Origin: Microbacterium hydrocarbonoxydans
Lineage (GTDB): Bacteria; Actinomycetota; Actinomycetes; Actinomycetales; Microbacteriaceae
Assembly: GCF_904831005.1 (NCBI RefSeq)
Contig: NZ_LR882982.1
Location: 3,534,001-3,598,000, forward strand
DNA: 64,000 nucleotides
Direction of reading: 5' to 3'
Positions 41,808 through 53,087 of the stretch are shown one piece after another (position 1 is the first letter of the stretch; every line of letters starts with the position of its first letter). The notes beneath the pieces were generated by a model. It was given only the letters and a program-made list of their open reading frames with translations, was not told where the DNA came from and did not search any database. The position numbers and the translations under genes were made by a program.

Positions 41808-42605
41808 GTGCCCGAAGCACTGCCCGACCTGCTCCGCGCCGACGGGGTCCTGTTCGACCTCGACGGCGTGCTCACCCCGACCGCCGAGGTGCACATGCGC
41901 GCCTGGAAGGTCGTGTTCGACGACGTGTTCGCCCGCTGGGGCATCGAAGCGCCGTACACCGACGCCGACTACTTCGACTACGTCGACGGCAAGAAGCGCT
42001 ACGACGGCGTCGCGAGCCTGCTGCACAGTCGCAACGTCGAGGTGCCGTGGGGATCCGTCGACGATCCGCCCGAGGCCGAGACGATCTGCGGCATCGGCAA
42101 CCGCAAGAACGCGGCCTTCGCGACGTCGCTGCGCGCCGAGGGGATCGCTCCCTACCCGGGTTCGCTCGCGCTCGTCGAGAAGCTCTCGGCCGCCGGCATC
42201 CCGCTCGGGGTCGTGTCGAGCTCGAAGAACGCCGAAGAGGTGCTGGGTGCCGCCGGCATCCGCTCTTTCTTCCGCATCGTGGTCGACGGGGTGGTCGCGG
42301 AGCGCGACGGCCTCGCCTCCAAGCCCGCCGCCGACATGTTCGCGGCCGGCGCCGTCGCGCTCGGGGTCGACCCGGCCACGAGCGTCGCCGTCGAGGATGC
42401 GACCTCGGGGGCTGCCTCGGCTGCGGCGGCCGGGTTCGCGACCGTGGTCGGCGTCGACCGCGGCACCGGTGCCGATGCGCTGCGCGCCGCAGGCGCGACG
42501 GTCGTCGTCGACGATCTCGATGCGTTCCTCTCCGCCGCAGGCGACGCCGACGCCGCCTCCCGCACCGACTCCGACTCCGACTCCGACTCCGAGGAGACCG
42601 CATGA
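41808..42605 (+). CDS. Beta-phosphoglucomutase family HAD hydrolase
   Basis: A 265-residue HAD enzyme that interconverts beta-glucose 1-phosphate and glucose 6-phosphate. Motif I is LFDLDGVLTPTAEVHMRAW, motif II VVSSSKN, the Lys is in LASKPAADMF and motif IV VEDATSGAASA. The start at 41808 has tggagg 5 nt upstream; a leaderless GTG at 41760 is possible. The gene overlaps a GH65 phosphorylase by ATGA, the standard pairing: the phosphorylase makes beta-glucose 1-phosphate, this enzyme converts it. The C-terminus carries four Asp-Ser repeats from a perfect gactcc hexamer repeat (42567-42590). Confidence 0.9.
   Translation: MPEALPDLLRADGVLFDLDGVLTPTAEVHMRAWKVVFDDVFARWGIEAPYTDADYFDYVDGKKRYDGVASLLHSRNVEVPWGSVDDPPEAETICGIGNRKNAAFATSLRAEGIAPYPGSLALVEKLSAAGIPLGVVSSSKNAEEVLGAAGIRSFFRIVVDGVVAERDGLASKPAADMFAAGAVALGVDPATSVAVEDATSGAASAAAAGFATVVGVDRGTGADALRAAGATVVVDDLDAFLSAAGDADAASRTDSDSDSDSEETA
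42567..42590 (+). repeat. Hexamer repeat (gactcc)x4 at the HAD gene end
   Basis: Four exact copies encode the tail DSDSDSDS just before the stop. Slippage here would add or remove Asp-Ser pairs without changing frame. Confidence 0.85.
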
Positions 42606-45106
42606 TCGACCGCGAACGCTTCCCCGTCGACCCCTGGCGTCTCATCGAGACGCGCTACTCCGAGAGCGGCGTGGCAGAGACTCTCTTCAGCGTGGGCAAC
42701 GGCTACCTCGGTCTGCGCGGCAACCACATCGAGGGTCGGGGAGCGCACGAGCACGGCACGTTCATCAACGGTCTGCACGAGACGTGGCCCATCCGGCACG
42801 CCGAGCAGGCCTACGGCTTCGCAGAGGTCGGGCAGACGATCGTCAACGCGCCCGACGCCAAGGTCATGCGCGTGTACGTCGACGACGAGCCGATCTCCTT
42901 CGACGAGGCCGACGTGCGCGAGTACCGCCGCACGCTCGACATGCGCACGGGTGTTCTCGAGCGGATCGTCGTCTGGGAGACCCCGTCGGGCAAGCGGGTG
43001 CGCATGCGCGACGAGCGCATCGTCAGCTTCGAGGAGCGGCACCTCGCCGTGCTCCGCCTCGAGGTCGTCGTCGAGAACGCCGACGCTCCCGTGACCGTCA
43101 GCTGCCAGATGATCAACCGCCAGGACGGCGCCGGTGTCTACGCCGGCACGCCCGTCGAGGCGAAGAGCGGCTTCGACCCTCGCAAGGCCGAGAAGATCGC
43201 CGAGCGTGTCCTCGAACCGGCCGAGCACTGGCAGGACGGGCTGCGCTCGGCACTGTCGTACTCGGTCGCAGCCTCCGGCATGACGGTCGCCGTCGTCGCC
43301 GATCATGTGATCGAGACCGAGAACGACTACACCTCGCGCACGCTCATCGAGGAGGACATCTCGAAGAACGTCTTCCGCGTGCAGGCGAAGGCGGGTGTGC
43401 CGATCACCGTGACCAAGCTCGTCAGCTACCACACCTCCCGCGGTGTGCCGCCGCGCGAGCTGGTCGACCGCTGCCGTCGGTCGCTCGACCGGGTGCGTGT
43501 CGAGGGCGTCGATGCCCAGTTCGAGCGCCAGGCCGCATGGCTCGCCGCTTTCTGGGAACGCAGCGACGTGCAGATCGGCGGTCACGACGACATCCAGCAG
43601 GCCACTCGCTGGTGCCTGCTGCAGCTCGCTCAGGCCTCGGCCCGCGCCGACGGGACGGGCGTGCCCGCGAAGGGCGTCTCGGGCTCGGGATACAGCGGCC
43701 ACTACTTCTGGGACACCGAGATCTACGTGCTCCCGTTCCTGACCTACACCTCGCCGCAGTGGGCGCGCAACGCGCTGCGGGCGCGTGTGCTCATGCTGCC
43801 GGCCGCCCGCCGCAGGGCGGCTCAGCTCAACGAGGCCGGTGCGCTGTTCCCGTGGCGCACCATCAACGGCGAGGAGGCCTCGGCCTACTACGCTGCGGGC
43901 ACCGCGCAGTACCACATCAACGCCGACGTCAGCTTCGCGCTCGGCAAGTACGTGCGTGCGACCGGCGACGACGACTTCCTGCGTCGCGAGGGCATCGACA
44001 TCGCGATCGAGACCGCTCGCCTGTGGGCGACGCTCGGCTTCTGGCGCACTTCGCGCATCGTCGCCGACACTGCCGACGACGACGGCATCGAGACGTTCCA
44101 CATCCACGGCGTCACCGGGCCCGACGAGTACACGACGGTCGTGAACGACAACCTGTACACGAACGTCATGGCGCGCTACAACCTCCGCTATGCGGCTCGG
44201 GTGGTGCGCGAGGCTCGCGAGGCGAACGGCGAGGAGTTCGCCAGGGTCGTCGAGCGCACCGGCCTCGCTGAGGGCGAGGCCGAGGGCTGGGATCGGGCTG
44301 CCGACGCCATGTTCATCCCGTTCAGCGAGAGCCTGGGCATCCACCCCCAGGACTCGCTGTTCCTCGAGCGCGAGGTCTGGGATCTCGCACACACCCCGAA
44401 GGAGCAGCGGCCCCTGCTGCTGCACTTCCACCCGCTCGTGATCTACCGCTTCCAGGTGCTCAAGCAGGCGGATGTCGTGCTCGCGCTGTTCCTGCAGGGC
44501 AACCACTTCACGCCCGAGGAGAAGAAGGCCGACTTCGACTACTACGACCCGCTGACCACCGGCGATTCCACGCTGTCGGCGGTCGTGCAGTCGATCCTCG
44601 CCGCCGAGGTCGGCTACCAGGACCTCGCTCTGCAGTACTTCAGGCAGTCGCTGTTCGTCGACCTGCACGACCTGCACCACAACGCCGCCGACGGCGTGCA
44701 CGTGGCATCCGCGGGCGGAGTGTGGACGGCGCTCGTCTGCGGCTTCGGCGGCATGCGCGACTACGCCGGAGAGCTGAGCTTCGACCCGCGTCTGCCTGCG
44801 GACTGGCCGTCGCTGTCCTTCCCGCTGCAGTGGCAGGGGTCTGCCGTGCAGGTCACGATCACCGCCGACGAGCTGCGCGTGCACGTGAGCACCGGCGAGC
44901 CCGTGCCGTTCAGCGTGCGCGATGTCGCCTACATCGCGACGGTCGGTGACGACGTGGTCGTCCCGCTCGCAGACCAGGGTCCGATCCTCTCGGGGCGTCC
45001 CACGCTGCGACAGTTCGCAGACGCGCTCCGCGAGGACGGCACCCGTCTGTCGGCATCCGTCCCGGTGATCACCACTGCGATCCCGATCATCGAACCGACC
45101 GACTGA
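42602..45106 (+). CDS. Glycoside hydrolase family 65 phosphorylase (maltose/trehalose type)
   Basis: An 834-residue cytoplasmic enzyme cleaving an alpha-glucoside with phosphate to beta-glucose 1-phosphate plus glucose. The N-terminal beta-sandwich contains SVGNGYLGLRGNHIEG, the (alpha/alpha)6 barrel has GYSGHYFWDTEIYVLPFL and the catalytic acid Glu509 in HGVTGPDEYTTVVNDN, and a small C-terminal sheet follows. Length and domain order fit GH65. Maltose or trehalose is the likely substrate; kojibiose or nigerose cannot be excluded. It overlaps the beta-phosphoglucomutase gene as ATGA, and the alpha-glucoside importer at 12.7-16.2 kb could feed it. Confidence 0.93.
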   Translation: MIDRERFPVDPWRLIETRYSESGVAETLFSVGNGYLGLRGNHIEGRGAHEHGTFINGLHETWPIRHAEQAYGFAEVGQTIVNAPDAKVMRVYVDDEPISFDEADVREYRRTLDMRTGVLERIVVWETPSGKRVRMRDERIVSFEERHLAVLRLEVVVENADAPVTVSCQMINRQDGAGVYAGTPVEAKSGFDPRKAEKIAERVLEPAEHWQDGLRSALSYSVAASGMTVAVVADHVIETENDYTSRTLIEEDISKNVFRVQAKAGVPITVTKLVSYHTSRGVPPRELVDRCRRSLDRVRVEGVDAQFERQAAWLAAFWERSDVQIGGHDDIQQATRWCLLQLAQASARADGTGVPAKGVSGSGYSGHYFWDTEIYVLPFLTYTSPQWARNALRARVLMLPAARRRAAQLNEAGALFPWRTINGEEASAYYAAGTAQYHINADVSFALGKYVRATGDDDFLRREGIDIAIETARLWATLGFWRTSRIVADTADDDGIETFHIHGVTGPDEYTTVVNDNLYTNVMARYNLRYAARVVREAREANGEEFARVVERTGLAEGEAEGWDRAADAMFIPFSESLGIHPQDSLFLEREVWDLAHTPKEQRPLLLHFHPLVIYRFQVLKQADVVLALFLQGNHFTPEEKKADFDYYDPLTTGDSTLSAVVQSILAAEVGYQDLALQYFRQSLFVDLHDLHHNAADGVHVASAGGVWTALVCGFGGMRDYAGELSFDPRLPADWPSLSFPLQWQGSAVQVTITADELRVHVSTGEPVPFSVRDVAYIATVGDDVVVPLADQGPILSGRPTLRQFADALREDGTRLSASVPVITTAIPIIEPTD

Positions 45107-45107
45107 G

Positions 45108-46187
45108 GTGCTGATAACGGCGGCGCTCTTCGGGCTCGTGCCCGGAGCGCTCCTGCTCGTGCTCGCGGTGCTCGAGCGTGCGCGGTCGGTGCAGCGAGTC
45201 GCGTCTCCCGGGCCGCGGTTCGCGCCGGCAGAGCGCGCCACCGTGCTGTCCGACGCGCTGCTGCTGAACGCGGACCGCAAGGCGGTCGCGGCTGCTCTGA
45301 TCGACCTGGCCGTGCGACGCAAGGTGCGGCTGCTGGTCGACTCCGACGCCGTGGATTCCGGTGGGTCGAGCCGACGTGCGCCGGTCGGCATCGAGATCGT
45401 CGAGGGTGTGGCATTCACACCCGAAGAGCTCGGAGTGCTCGAAGCGCTGTTCGGCCCGGATCACACGCCGGGGCGGGTGCGCAGGTTCGGTTCGGATGCT
45501 CGGGCGCTGCACCGCCGGGTGCGCGGCGTCATCGACGAGGCCGAGAAGGGGCTCGCGTCGGCGGGGCTCATCGATCGCGGCCGACGCGGCTGGGCCACGT
45601 TCCTGATCCGGGTCGCCGCGGTGCTGGTGGCGGGCGTCTGCCTCCTGCTCCTCCTCGCCGCCTGGGCGGTGAGCGAACCGGGTGCCGCTCTCTACGCCGT
45701 GCTGATCCTCGGCCTGCTCGTCGCGATCGCCGCGATCGTGATCGCTCCGCGACCGTGGCGCCGGTTCCGACCGGATGCGCAGGCGAGGCGGGAACATCTT
45801 GCAGGCATGCGCGAGTACATCGCCCTCGCCGAGGCGGAGCCGCTGCGGTTCTCGCAATCGGTCGACGGGGCCGATGTGCGAGCCGATGTCTCGCCGGAGG
45901 CGTCGAGCGCTCGGCTGCAGAGGTTCCTGCTGAACGAGCGGCTGCTGCCCTATGCGGTGCTCTTCGGCCTCGAACGATCATGGGCGGCCGTGCTGCAGAC
46001 CGAGTCGCGCGAGCTGCGTGTCGCGGAGGGGATCGACGGCGCCATGGAGGTGGCGGGCGCGGTGATCGAGGTGATCCAGCTGGCCGGTGGCGTCGTGCAG
46101 CTCGTGAACGCAGTGGGCGACCTCGTCGACGCCACGGGCGGGGTCGTCGAGGTCGTCGGGGGCGTCTTCGAGGCCGTGTCGTCGTGA
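45108..46187 (+). CDS. DUF2207-like membrane protein
   Basis: A 359-residue protein of unknown function. An N-terminal hydrophobic helix (2-22) is followed by a cytoplasmic winged-helix-like region, two adjacent transmembrane helices (about 163-205) and a region resembling the C-terminal part of DUF2207 proteins (EHLAGMREYIALAEAEPLRF, LLPYAVLFGLERSWA). The last 50 residues are a low-complexity run of Val, Gly and Ala with periodic acidic residues. The GTG lies 1 bp after the GH65 stop, so it may be co-transcribed by chance. Confidence 0.6.
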   Translation: MLITAALFGLVPGALLLVLAVLERARSVQRVASPGPRFAPAERATVLSDALLLNADRKAVAAALIDLAVRRKVRLLVDSDAVDSGGSSRRAPVGIEIVEGVAFTPEELGVLEALFGPDHTPGRVRRFGSDARALHRRVRGVIDEAEKGLASAGLIDRGRRGWATFLIRVAAVLVAGVCLLLLLAAWAVSEPGAALYAVLILGLLVAIAAIVIAPRPWRRFRPDAQARREHLAGMREYIALAEAEPLRFSQSVDGADVRADVSPEASSARLQRFLLNERLLPYAVLFGLERSWAAVLQTESRELRVAEGIDGAMEVAGAVIEVIQLAGGVVQLVNAVGDLVDATGGVVEVVGGVFEAVSS

Positions 46188-46279
46188 TTCTCCGCAGTGC
46201 GTCGGCACTCGCGGCGGCAGGTCGCAGAGCACCGGCAGCGCGGTCGGCGCCCGTCTGCCTGAACGTCCGTGGCACGCCG

Positions 46280-46285
46280 TAGGCT
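46280..46285 (+). promoter_or_regulatory. -10 box of dnaX, leaderless
   Basis: TAGGCT ends 6 nt before the GTG at 46292 and only 3 nt before a GTG at 46289, which favours 46292 as start. Confidence 0.5.
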
Positions 46286-46291
46286 GGTGTG

Positions 46292-48724
46292 GTGACCACA
46301 GCCCTCTACCGCCGCTACCGCCCCGAGTCGTTCGGCGAGATGATCGGGCAGTCCCAGGTGACCGATCCGCTCATGACCGCCCTCCGCGGCGACCGGGTCG
46401 GACACGCATATCTCTTCTCGGGTCCCCGCGGCTGCGGCAAGACCACCTCGGCGCGCATCCTCGCGCGGTGCCTCAACTGCGCCGAGGGTCCGACCGACGT
46501 CCCGTGCGGCACGTGCCCCAGCTGCGTCGAACTGTCGCGCGCCGGCGGAGGATCCCTCGACGTCGTCGAGATCGACGCGGCGAGCCACAACGGTGTCGAC
46601 GACGCTCGCGATCTGCGCGAACGCGCCACCTTCGCTCCCAGTCGTGACCGCTACAAGATCTTCATCCTCGACGAGGCCCACATGGTCACGCCGCAGGGAT
46701 TCAACGCGCTGCTCAAGCTCGTCGAAGAGCCGCCCGAGCACGTCAAGTTCATCTTCGCGACGACCGAGCCCGAGAAGGTGCTCGGCACGATCCGCTCGCG
46801 CACGCATCACTACCCGTTCCGGCTGGTGCCGCCCGCGGCGATGCTCGAGTACGTCGAGAAGCTCTGCGTCGAAGAGGGCGTGGTCGCCGAACGCGGTGTC
46901 CTCCCTCTCGTCGTCCGCGCCGGCGGCGGGTCGCCACGAGACACCCTGTCGCTGCTCGATCAGCTGATCGCCGGTTCGGATTCGCCGGCGGGTTCCGAGA
47001 CGGTCACGGTCGCGTACGAGCGCGCGGTCGCCCTGCTCGGCTACACGCACGCCGCGCTTCTCGACGAGATCGTCGATGCGCTCGCCGCGGGCGACGCGGC
47101 CGCCGCCTTCCCTGCGATCGACCGCGTCGTGCAGACGGGTCAGGATCCTCGTCGCTTCGTCGACGATCTGCTCGAGCGTCTGCGCGACCTGATCGTGATC
47201 GCGGCCGTGGGCGACGGAGCCTCCTCGGTGCTGCGCGGCCTCGCCGAAGACGACCTCGCCCGCATGCGCACGCAGGCCGACTCGTTCGGCGCAGCGCGCC
47301 TGTCGCGCACGGCCGACGTGGTCAGCGCCGCGCTGGACGACATGTCGGGGGCGACCTCTCCGCGGCTGCATCTCGAGCTCATGGTCGCGCGGGTCCTGGC
47401 CGGAAGCGCGGATGCCGCTGTCGCCGTCGGCGTCCCTGCGGCGACGCCGAAGGCCGATGCGGCACCCGCGGCCGTCGCGCCTCGAACGAGTGCGCCTGCC
47501 GTCGCGGCGCAGACCGAGGCGGCGCGGCCGGAGCAGACTCCGGCCGCCGCCCCTGCGCCCGCACCGGTCGTAGTCGAATCGGTCGGATCCTCGATCCACG
47601 CCGCCCCGGTCGAATCCGTCGGGTCCGACTCCCCGGGTCTGGTGGCCGCAGATGTCGCCGAGGCCACCGAAGTCGCCATCGAAGAATCCGAACTCGAAGC
47701 GTCCGAGCTGCGGGCATCCGCCCCGGCAGAGCCGGCGGGGCCGGTCACCTTCGGCCGTATCACCGAGTCGTGGCCCGGCGTCCTCAAGCGACTCGAGGGG
47801 CTCAGCCGCACGTCATGGCTGCTCGCGACGGCCGTGCAGCCGCTCGCGTACGACACCGAGTCCGAGGTGCTCACCCTCGGATTCGCGAGCCAGCACGACG
47901 TCGCGAAGTTCAAGGGAACGACGCCCGGTGCCGGGCCGTCCGACCACCTGCGCATGGCCATCGAGCACGAGGTCGGCGTCAAGGTCAAGTACCGCCCCGC
48001 GCCCATGCCCGCCGGAGGCGCTCCGCGTCAACCGTCGTCGCCCTCGTCGGGCGCGCCGGCCGCCGACGCTCCCGCATCGGAGCCTGCGTCAGCGCGTTCA
48101 CCTCGCCCGCAGACCAGCAGCGCCTCGGCCGCATCCGTGACGGAGTGGGCGGTGGCGCGGATCCCGGCCTCGATCGAGCCCGTGGCGATGCCGTCGCCCG
48201 GTGTGGAGGCGGCAGTCGACGCCGAGGCGCCCGCCGCGCCTGCACCCACATCGGCGCCGGCCACCCCAGCGGCGGCAGTGGCCACGTCGGCTGTGCCTGG
48301 GGCCTCGCCCGCGGCGCCCGGGCGAGCGGCTTCGTCGACGGCCCCGACGCCCTCACGCGAACGCGACGAGCCCCCGTACCCGGTCGACGACGAACCGCCG
48401 TACTACGACGACGAGCCACCCTACGATCCCGCGTACGAGCCGACGCCGACCCAGGCCGCCGCAGCTCACGCGGCGCCGGCTCCGGCAGCGCCGGCCAGGG
48501 CAGGGGCGGCCGCGGCCGCACCGGCGGGTGCCCACGCATCCGCATCCGGTCGTCCCACATCCTCGGCGGCCCCGACGACTCACGCGGCATCCGCCGCGCC
48601 GACCATCACCGAGCGCACCCCGGCCGGTGGGGTGCAGCGCTACGGTGAGGCCGTGATCCGCCAGGTGCTCGGCGCGACGTTCGTGCGCGAAGAGCCCTAC
48701 GAGCCCCCGACGAGGTTCTCCTGA
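46292..48724 (+). CDS. dnaX: DNA polymerase III subunit gamma/tau
   Basis: An 810-residue clamp-loader subunit. [19 protein letters not shown] opens the protein, Walker A is [13 protein letters not shown] (about 44), four Cys in CLNC...CGTCPSC bind zinc, and Walker B is [12 protein letters not shown]. Domains I-III reach about residue 365. The rest is a long Ala/Pro-rich linker interrupted by a folded segment around 485-570 ([20 protein letters not shown]). GTG at 46292 is taken as start from the -10 spacing and homology. It overlaps recR by 1 bp. Confidence 0.95.
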   Translation: MTTALYRRYRPESFGEMIGQSQVTDPLMTALRGDRVGHAYLFSGPRGCGKTTSARILARCLNCAEGPTDVPCGTCPSCVELSRAGGGSLDVVEIDAASHNGVDDARDLRERATFAPSRDRYKIFILDEAHMVTPQGFNALLKLVEEPPEHVKFIFATTEPEKVLGTIRSRTHHYPFRLVPPAAMLEYVEKLCVEEGVVAERGVLPLVVRAGGGSPRDTLSLLDQLIAGSDSPAGSETVTVAYERAVALLGYTHAALLDEIVDALAAGDAAAAFPAIDRVVQTGQDPRRFVDDLLERLRDLIVIAAVGDGASSVLRGLAEDDLARMRTQADSFGAARLSRTADVVSAALDDMSGATSPRLHLELMVARVLAGSADAAVAVGVPAATPKADAAPAAVAPRTSAPAVAAQTEAARPEQTPAAAPAPAPVVVESVGSSIHAAPVESVGSDSPGLVAADVAEATEVAIEESELEASELRASAPAEPAGPVTFGRITESWPGVLKRLEGLSRTSWLLATAVQPLAYDTESEVLTLGFASQHDVAKFKGTTPGAGPSDHLRMAIEHEVGVKVKYRPAPMPAGGAPRQPSSPSSGAPAADAPASEPASARSPRPQTSSASAASVTEWAVARIPASIEPVAMPSPGVEAAVDAEAPAAPAPTSAPATPAAAVATSAVPGASPAAPGRAASSTAPTPSRERDEPPYPVDDEPPYYDDEPPYDPAYEPTPTQAAAAHAAPAPAAPARAGAAAAAPAGAHASASGRPTSSAAPTTHAASAAPTITERTPAGGVQRYGEAVIRQVLGATFVREEPYEPPTRFS

Positions 48725-49317
48725 TGTATGACGGCATCGTCCAAGAGCTGATCGATGAATTCGGCCGCCTTCCCGGCATCGGGCCCAAGTCCGCTCAGCG
48801 CATCGCGTTCCACATCCTGCAGACGCCGACGTTCGACGTCGCGCGCCTCTCCGAGCTGCTGGTCGAGATCCGTGTGCGTGTGCGCTTCTGCGAGATCTGC
48901 GGCAATGTGGCAGAGCAGGAGCGCTGCGTCATCTGCCGCGACCCGCGCCGCAATGCCACTCTGATCTGCGTGGTCGAAGACGCGAAAGACGTCGCGGCCA
49001 TCGAGCGCACCCGCGAGTTCCGAGGGCTGTATCACGTGCTGGGCGGGGCGATCAGTCCGATCGCCGGCATCGGCCCCGACGACCTGCGCATCGCACAGCT
49101 CATGACGCGTCTCGCCGACGGCACGGTGCAGGAGGTGATCCTGGCGACGAACCCCAATCTCGAGGGCGAGGCGACCGCCAGCTACCTCAGCCGCCTGCTC
49201 ACGACCATGCAGATCACGGTGTCGCGCCTCGCTTCCGGGCTGCCGGTCGGTGGCGACCTCGAGTACGCCGACGAGGTCACGCTCGGGCGTGCATTCGAAG
49301 GCCGGCGCGTGCTGTGA
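48724..49317 (+). CDS. recR: Recombination mediator protein RecR
   Basis: A 197-residue DNA repair protein working with RecO/RecF at gaps. The helix-hairpin-helix [19 protein letters not shown], the four-Cys zinc finger [18 protein letters not shown] and the Toprim domain starting [14 protein letters not shown] are in the usual order, and the length is normal. The ATG overlaps the dnaX stop by one base, the widely conserved dnaX-recR arrangement. Confidence 0.96.
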   Translation: MYDGIVQELIDEFGRLPGIGPKSAQRIAFHILQTPTFDVARLSELLVEIRVRVRFCEICGNVAEQERCVICRDPRRNATLICVVEDAKDVAAIERTREFRGLYHVLGGAISPIAGIGPDDLRIAQLMTRLADGTVQEVILATNPNLEGEATASYLSRLLTTMQITVSRLASGLPVGGDLEYADEVTLGRAFEGRRVL

Positions 49318-50252
49318 CCTCGCAGGGCGGCTTCTCGCGACGCGGATGGCTGCTCTTCGGGGCGATGGCACTGCTGTGGGGAGTGCCGTATCTCTTCATC
49401 AGCATCGCCGTCGAGTCGATCTCACCTCCGGCCATCGTCGCCGGCCGCACGCTGATCGCTGCTCTGCTGTTGCTTCCCTTCGCGATCCGTGGGGGTGCGC
49501 TGCGGGCCGCGTGGACGCACTGGCCGTGGGTCCTCGCTTTCGGACTCGTCGAGATGGCAGGCCCGTTCGTGCTGCTCGGCCACGCCGAGATGACGCTGCC
49601 GTCGGGCATGACCGGTCTGCTCGTGGCCACAGTGCCCCTGTTCGCTGCGGTCATCGCGCTCGGCGGGGGAGATCGGGGAGTGCTGCGTCCGGCGCGGGCG
49701 ACCGGCCTCCTCGTCGGCTTCCTCGGCGTCGCGATCGTCGTCGCGGGCCCCGGACTGTTCGGCGGCGAGATCGGTCTGCTCGCTGCGGGGGAGGTGCTGC
49801 TCGTGGCGATCCTCTACGCGATCGCGCCGTTCATCGTCGCCCGCAAGCTCGCCGAGGTGCCGTCTCTGGGAACCATCACCCTGTCGCTGCTGATGATCGG
49901 CGCCATCTACCTGCCCATCGGTCTGCTCACCCAGCATCGGCTGCCCACTCTGCCGTCCGTCGCCGCCCTCGTGGCTCTCGCCGTCATCTGCACGGCGGTG
50001 GCGTTCCTCGCGTTCTTCGCCCTGATCCGCGAGGTCGGCCCGGTGCGCGCACCCCTGTTCACCTACGTGAACCCCGTCGTCGCGATCATCCTCGGAGCGA
50101 TCGTGCTCGCCGAGCCCCTCACCCCCGGGTTGCTGATCGGCTTTCCGCTGATCATCGCGGGGTGCTGGTTCGCCGCCACGGGCGGACGCTTCCGCCCACC
50201 CGCATCAACCCCCGACGGTCTCGCACTCACGCCCACTCCGCCCTCCCTCTGA
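49314..50252 (+). CDS. EamA/DMT-family transporter
   Basis: A 312-residue membrane protein with about ten helices arranged as two EamA repeats (first [21 protein letters not shown], second beginning near residue 155). Members export amino acids, nucleosides or drugs; the substrate is not evident. The GTG start overlaps the recR stop, so it may be co-expressed with dnaX-recR. A short Pro/Thr-rich tail follows the last helix. Confidence 0.85.
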   Translation: MTSQGGFSRRGWLLFGAMALLWGVPYLFISIAVESISPPAIVAGRTLIAALLLLPFAIRGGALRAAWTHWPWVLAFGLVEMAGPFVLLGHAEMTLPSGMTGLLVATVPLFAAVIALGGGDRGVLRPARATGLLVGFLGVAIVVAGPGLFGGEIGLLAAGEVLLVAILYAIAPFIVARKLAEVPSLGTITLSLLMIGAIYLPIGLLTQHRLPTLPSVAALVALAVICTAVAFLAFFALIREVGPVRAPLFTYVNPVVAIILGAIVLAEPLTPGLLIGFPLIIAGCWFAATGGRFRPPASTPDGLALTPTPPSL

Positions 50253-50298
50253 CGCGCGGCGCCGCGTCACATGCGACGTGGGGCATACGCGGCGATCG

Positions 50299-50304
50299 TA
50301 GAAT
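50299..50304 (+). promoter_or_regulatory. -10 box of lysC
   Basis: TAGAAT predicts a start near 50311 and a leader of about 33 nt with the ribosome binding site caggga before the GTG at 50344. Confidence 0.45.
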
Positions 50305-50343
50305 GATCGTGGGCGGATCCGCCCGACATCCCAGGGAGTGAAC

Positions 50344-51630
50344 GTGGCCCTCATCGTGCAGAAGTACGGCGGCTCGTCCGTCGCCGACGCAGAGAGCATC
50401 AAGCGCGTCGCCAAGCGCATCGTCGACACGCGTCGTGCCGGGCACGACGTCGTCGTCGCGGTCAGCGCGATGGGCGACACGACCGATGAACTGCTCGACC
50501 TCGCGAACGAGGTCGCGCCGATCCCGGCACCGCGCGAGCTCGACATGCTGCTCTCCAGCGGTGAGCGCATCTCGATGGCACTGCTCGCAATGGCGATCCA
50601 CTCGATGGGGTTCGAGGCGCGTTCCTTCACCGGCAGCCAGGCGGGCATGATCACCGACTCGCATCACGGCTCCGCGCGCATCGTCGACGTCACCCCCGTG
50701 CGTCTGCGTGAGGCCCTCGACGAGGGGGCGATCGTCATCGTCGCCGGGTTCCAGGGATTCAACCGCGACACCCGCGACATCACCACGCTCGGCCGCGGCG
50801 GCTCCGACACCACGGCCGTCGCCCTCGCCGCCGCGCTGAGCGCCGATGTGTGCGAGATCTACAGCGACGTCGACGGCATCTTCACGGCAGACCCGCGCGT
50901 CATCCCCAAGGCGCAGAAGCTCGATCACATCGGCAGCGAAGAGATGCTCGAGCTCGCCGCCAACGGTGCCAAGGTGCTCTACATCCGCGCCGTCGAGTAC
51001 GCACGCCGTCACGGCGTCCTGATCCACGCCCGCTCGACCTTCTCGTCGGCCGAGGGCACATACGTTCTGGGCGAGGGCATGAAGAACCCTCGCGAAGCCG
51101 AGGGAGCAGCCATGGAAGAACCGATCGTCGCCGGTGTCGCCACCGATTTCGGACAGGCCAAGATCACCGTCGCCGGAGTGCCCGATGTGCCGGGCAAGGC
51201 TGCCGAGATCTTCAAGATCGTCGCCAAGTCCGGCGCGAACGTCGACATGATCGTCCAGAACGTGTCGGCGGCTTCCACCGGACGCACCGACATCTCGTTC
51301 ACGGTTCCGAAGGCGGATGCGGCGGCTGCCCTCAAGGCGCTCGCGGGCGAGCAGATCGAGGTCGGTTTCGAGAACCTGGTGCACGACGACCAGATCGGCA
51401 AGCTCTCGGTGGTCGGCGCGGGCATGCGCACCCACTCCGGCGTCTCCGCGATCCTGTTCGAGGCGCTGTCGGCGGGTGGCATCAACATCGAGATGATCTC
51501 GACCTCCGAGATCCGCATCTCGGTCGTGCTGCGCGACAACGAGCTCGCCGAGGCGGCACGCACCGTGCACGCCGCGTACGGCCTCGACGGCGAGAACGAG
51601 GCGACTGTTCACGCGGGCACCGGCCGCTGA
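50344..51630 (+). CDS. lysC: Aspartokinase (alpha subunit; overlapping beta inside)
   Basis: A 428-residue enzyme phosphorylating aspartate, the first step to lysine, threonine and methionine. [24 protein letters not shown] is the kinase signature, [16 protein letters not shown] binds ATP/aspartate, and two ACT domains fill residues about 265-428 for feedback control by lysine and threonine. The GTG at 50344 is preferred over GTG 50338 because of the caggga spacing and conserved N-terminus. asd follows 290 bp later, as in Corynebacterium lysC-asd. Confidence 0.95.
   Translation: MALIVQKYGGSSVADAESIKRVAKRIVDTRRAGHDVVVAVSAMGDTTDELLDLANEVAPIPAPRELDMLLSSGERISMALLAMAIHSMGFEARSFTGSQAGMITDSHHGSARIVDVTPVRLREALDEGAIVIVAGFQGFNRDTRDITTLGRGGSDTTAVALAAALSADVCEIYSDVDGIFTADPRVIPKAQKLDHIGSEEMLELAANGAKVLYIRAVEYARRHGVLIHARSTFSSAEGTYVLGEGMKNPREAEGAAMEEPIVAGVATDFGQAKITVAGVPDVPGKAAEIFKIVAKSGANVDMIVQNVSAASTGRTDISFTVPKADAAAALKALAGEQIEVGFENLVHDDQIGKLSVVGAGMRTHSGVSAILFEALSAGGINIEMISTSEIRISVVLRDNELAEAARTVHAAYGLDGENEATVHAGTGR
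51112..51630 (+). other. lysC: Internal translation start: aspartokinase beta subunit
   Basis: An in-frame ATG at 51112 is preceded by agggag (51101-51106) with a 5-nt spacer and would give a 172-residue product starting [12 protein letters not shown], made of the ACT domains only. The corynebacterial beta subunit starts in the same place with a very similar sequence, so an alpha2-beta2 enzyme is likely. Confidence 0.7.
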
Positions 51631-51661
51631 CGGCATCCGTCCCGCTGACGGCATCCGTCCC
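51626..51661 (+). repeat. 18-bp tandem repeat between lysC and asd
   Basis: gctgacggcatccgtccc is present twice exactly, starting on the lysC stop. Further down (51710-51775) the pentamer-like ccgtccgc recurs several times. No gene is seen in the 290-bp gap; TAGACT at 51819-51824 is a possible asd -10 box. Confidence 0.7.
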
Positions 51662-51821
51662 GCAGACGATCTGCGGACGAAGCGACGATCCGCGGAGGAA
51701 TCCTCGGATTCCGTCCGTCGATCATCACTCCGTCCGCGATCCGTCCGCACCCCGTCCGCACCCCGTCCGCGCCCGCACGGCTCGGGACGATGCGGTCCTC
51801 GCCCTTCGGCCACCACGATAG

Positions 51822-52985
<1,164 letters not shown>

Positions 52986-53075
52986 CACTCGCGTCATAGC
53001 CTGCGCGCATCCCCGTCATACGGAACCGGTCTGACGAGGCCCGCCTCCGTGGTCGGTCGTGTCGTGACCTCGAAC

Positions 53076-53081
53076 TAGACT
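53076..53081 (+). promoter_or_regulatory. -10 box of mqo, leaderless
   Basis: TAGACT ends 6 nt before the GTG at 53088. Confidence 0.55.
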
Positions 53082-53087
53082 GTTCCG

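Noticed and set aside
42152..45418. Open frame of about 1090 codons on the minus strand
   Set aside because: Antisense to the GH65 phosphorylase and neighbours, with no domain-like sequence.
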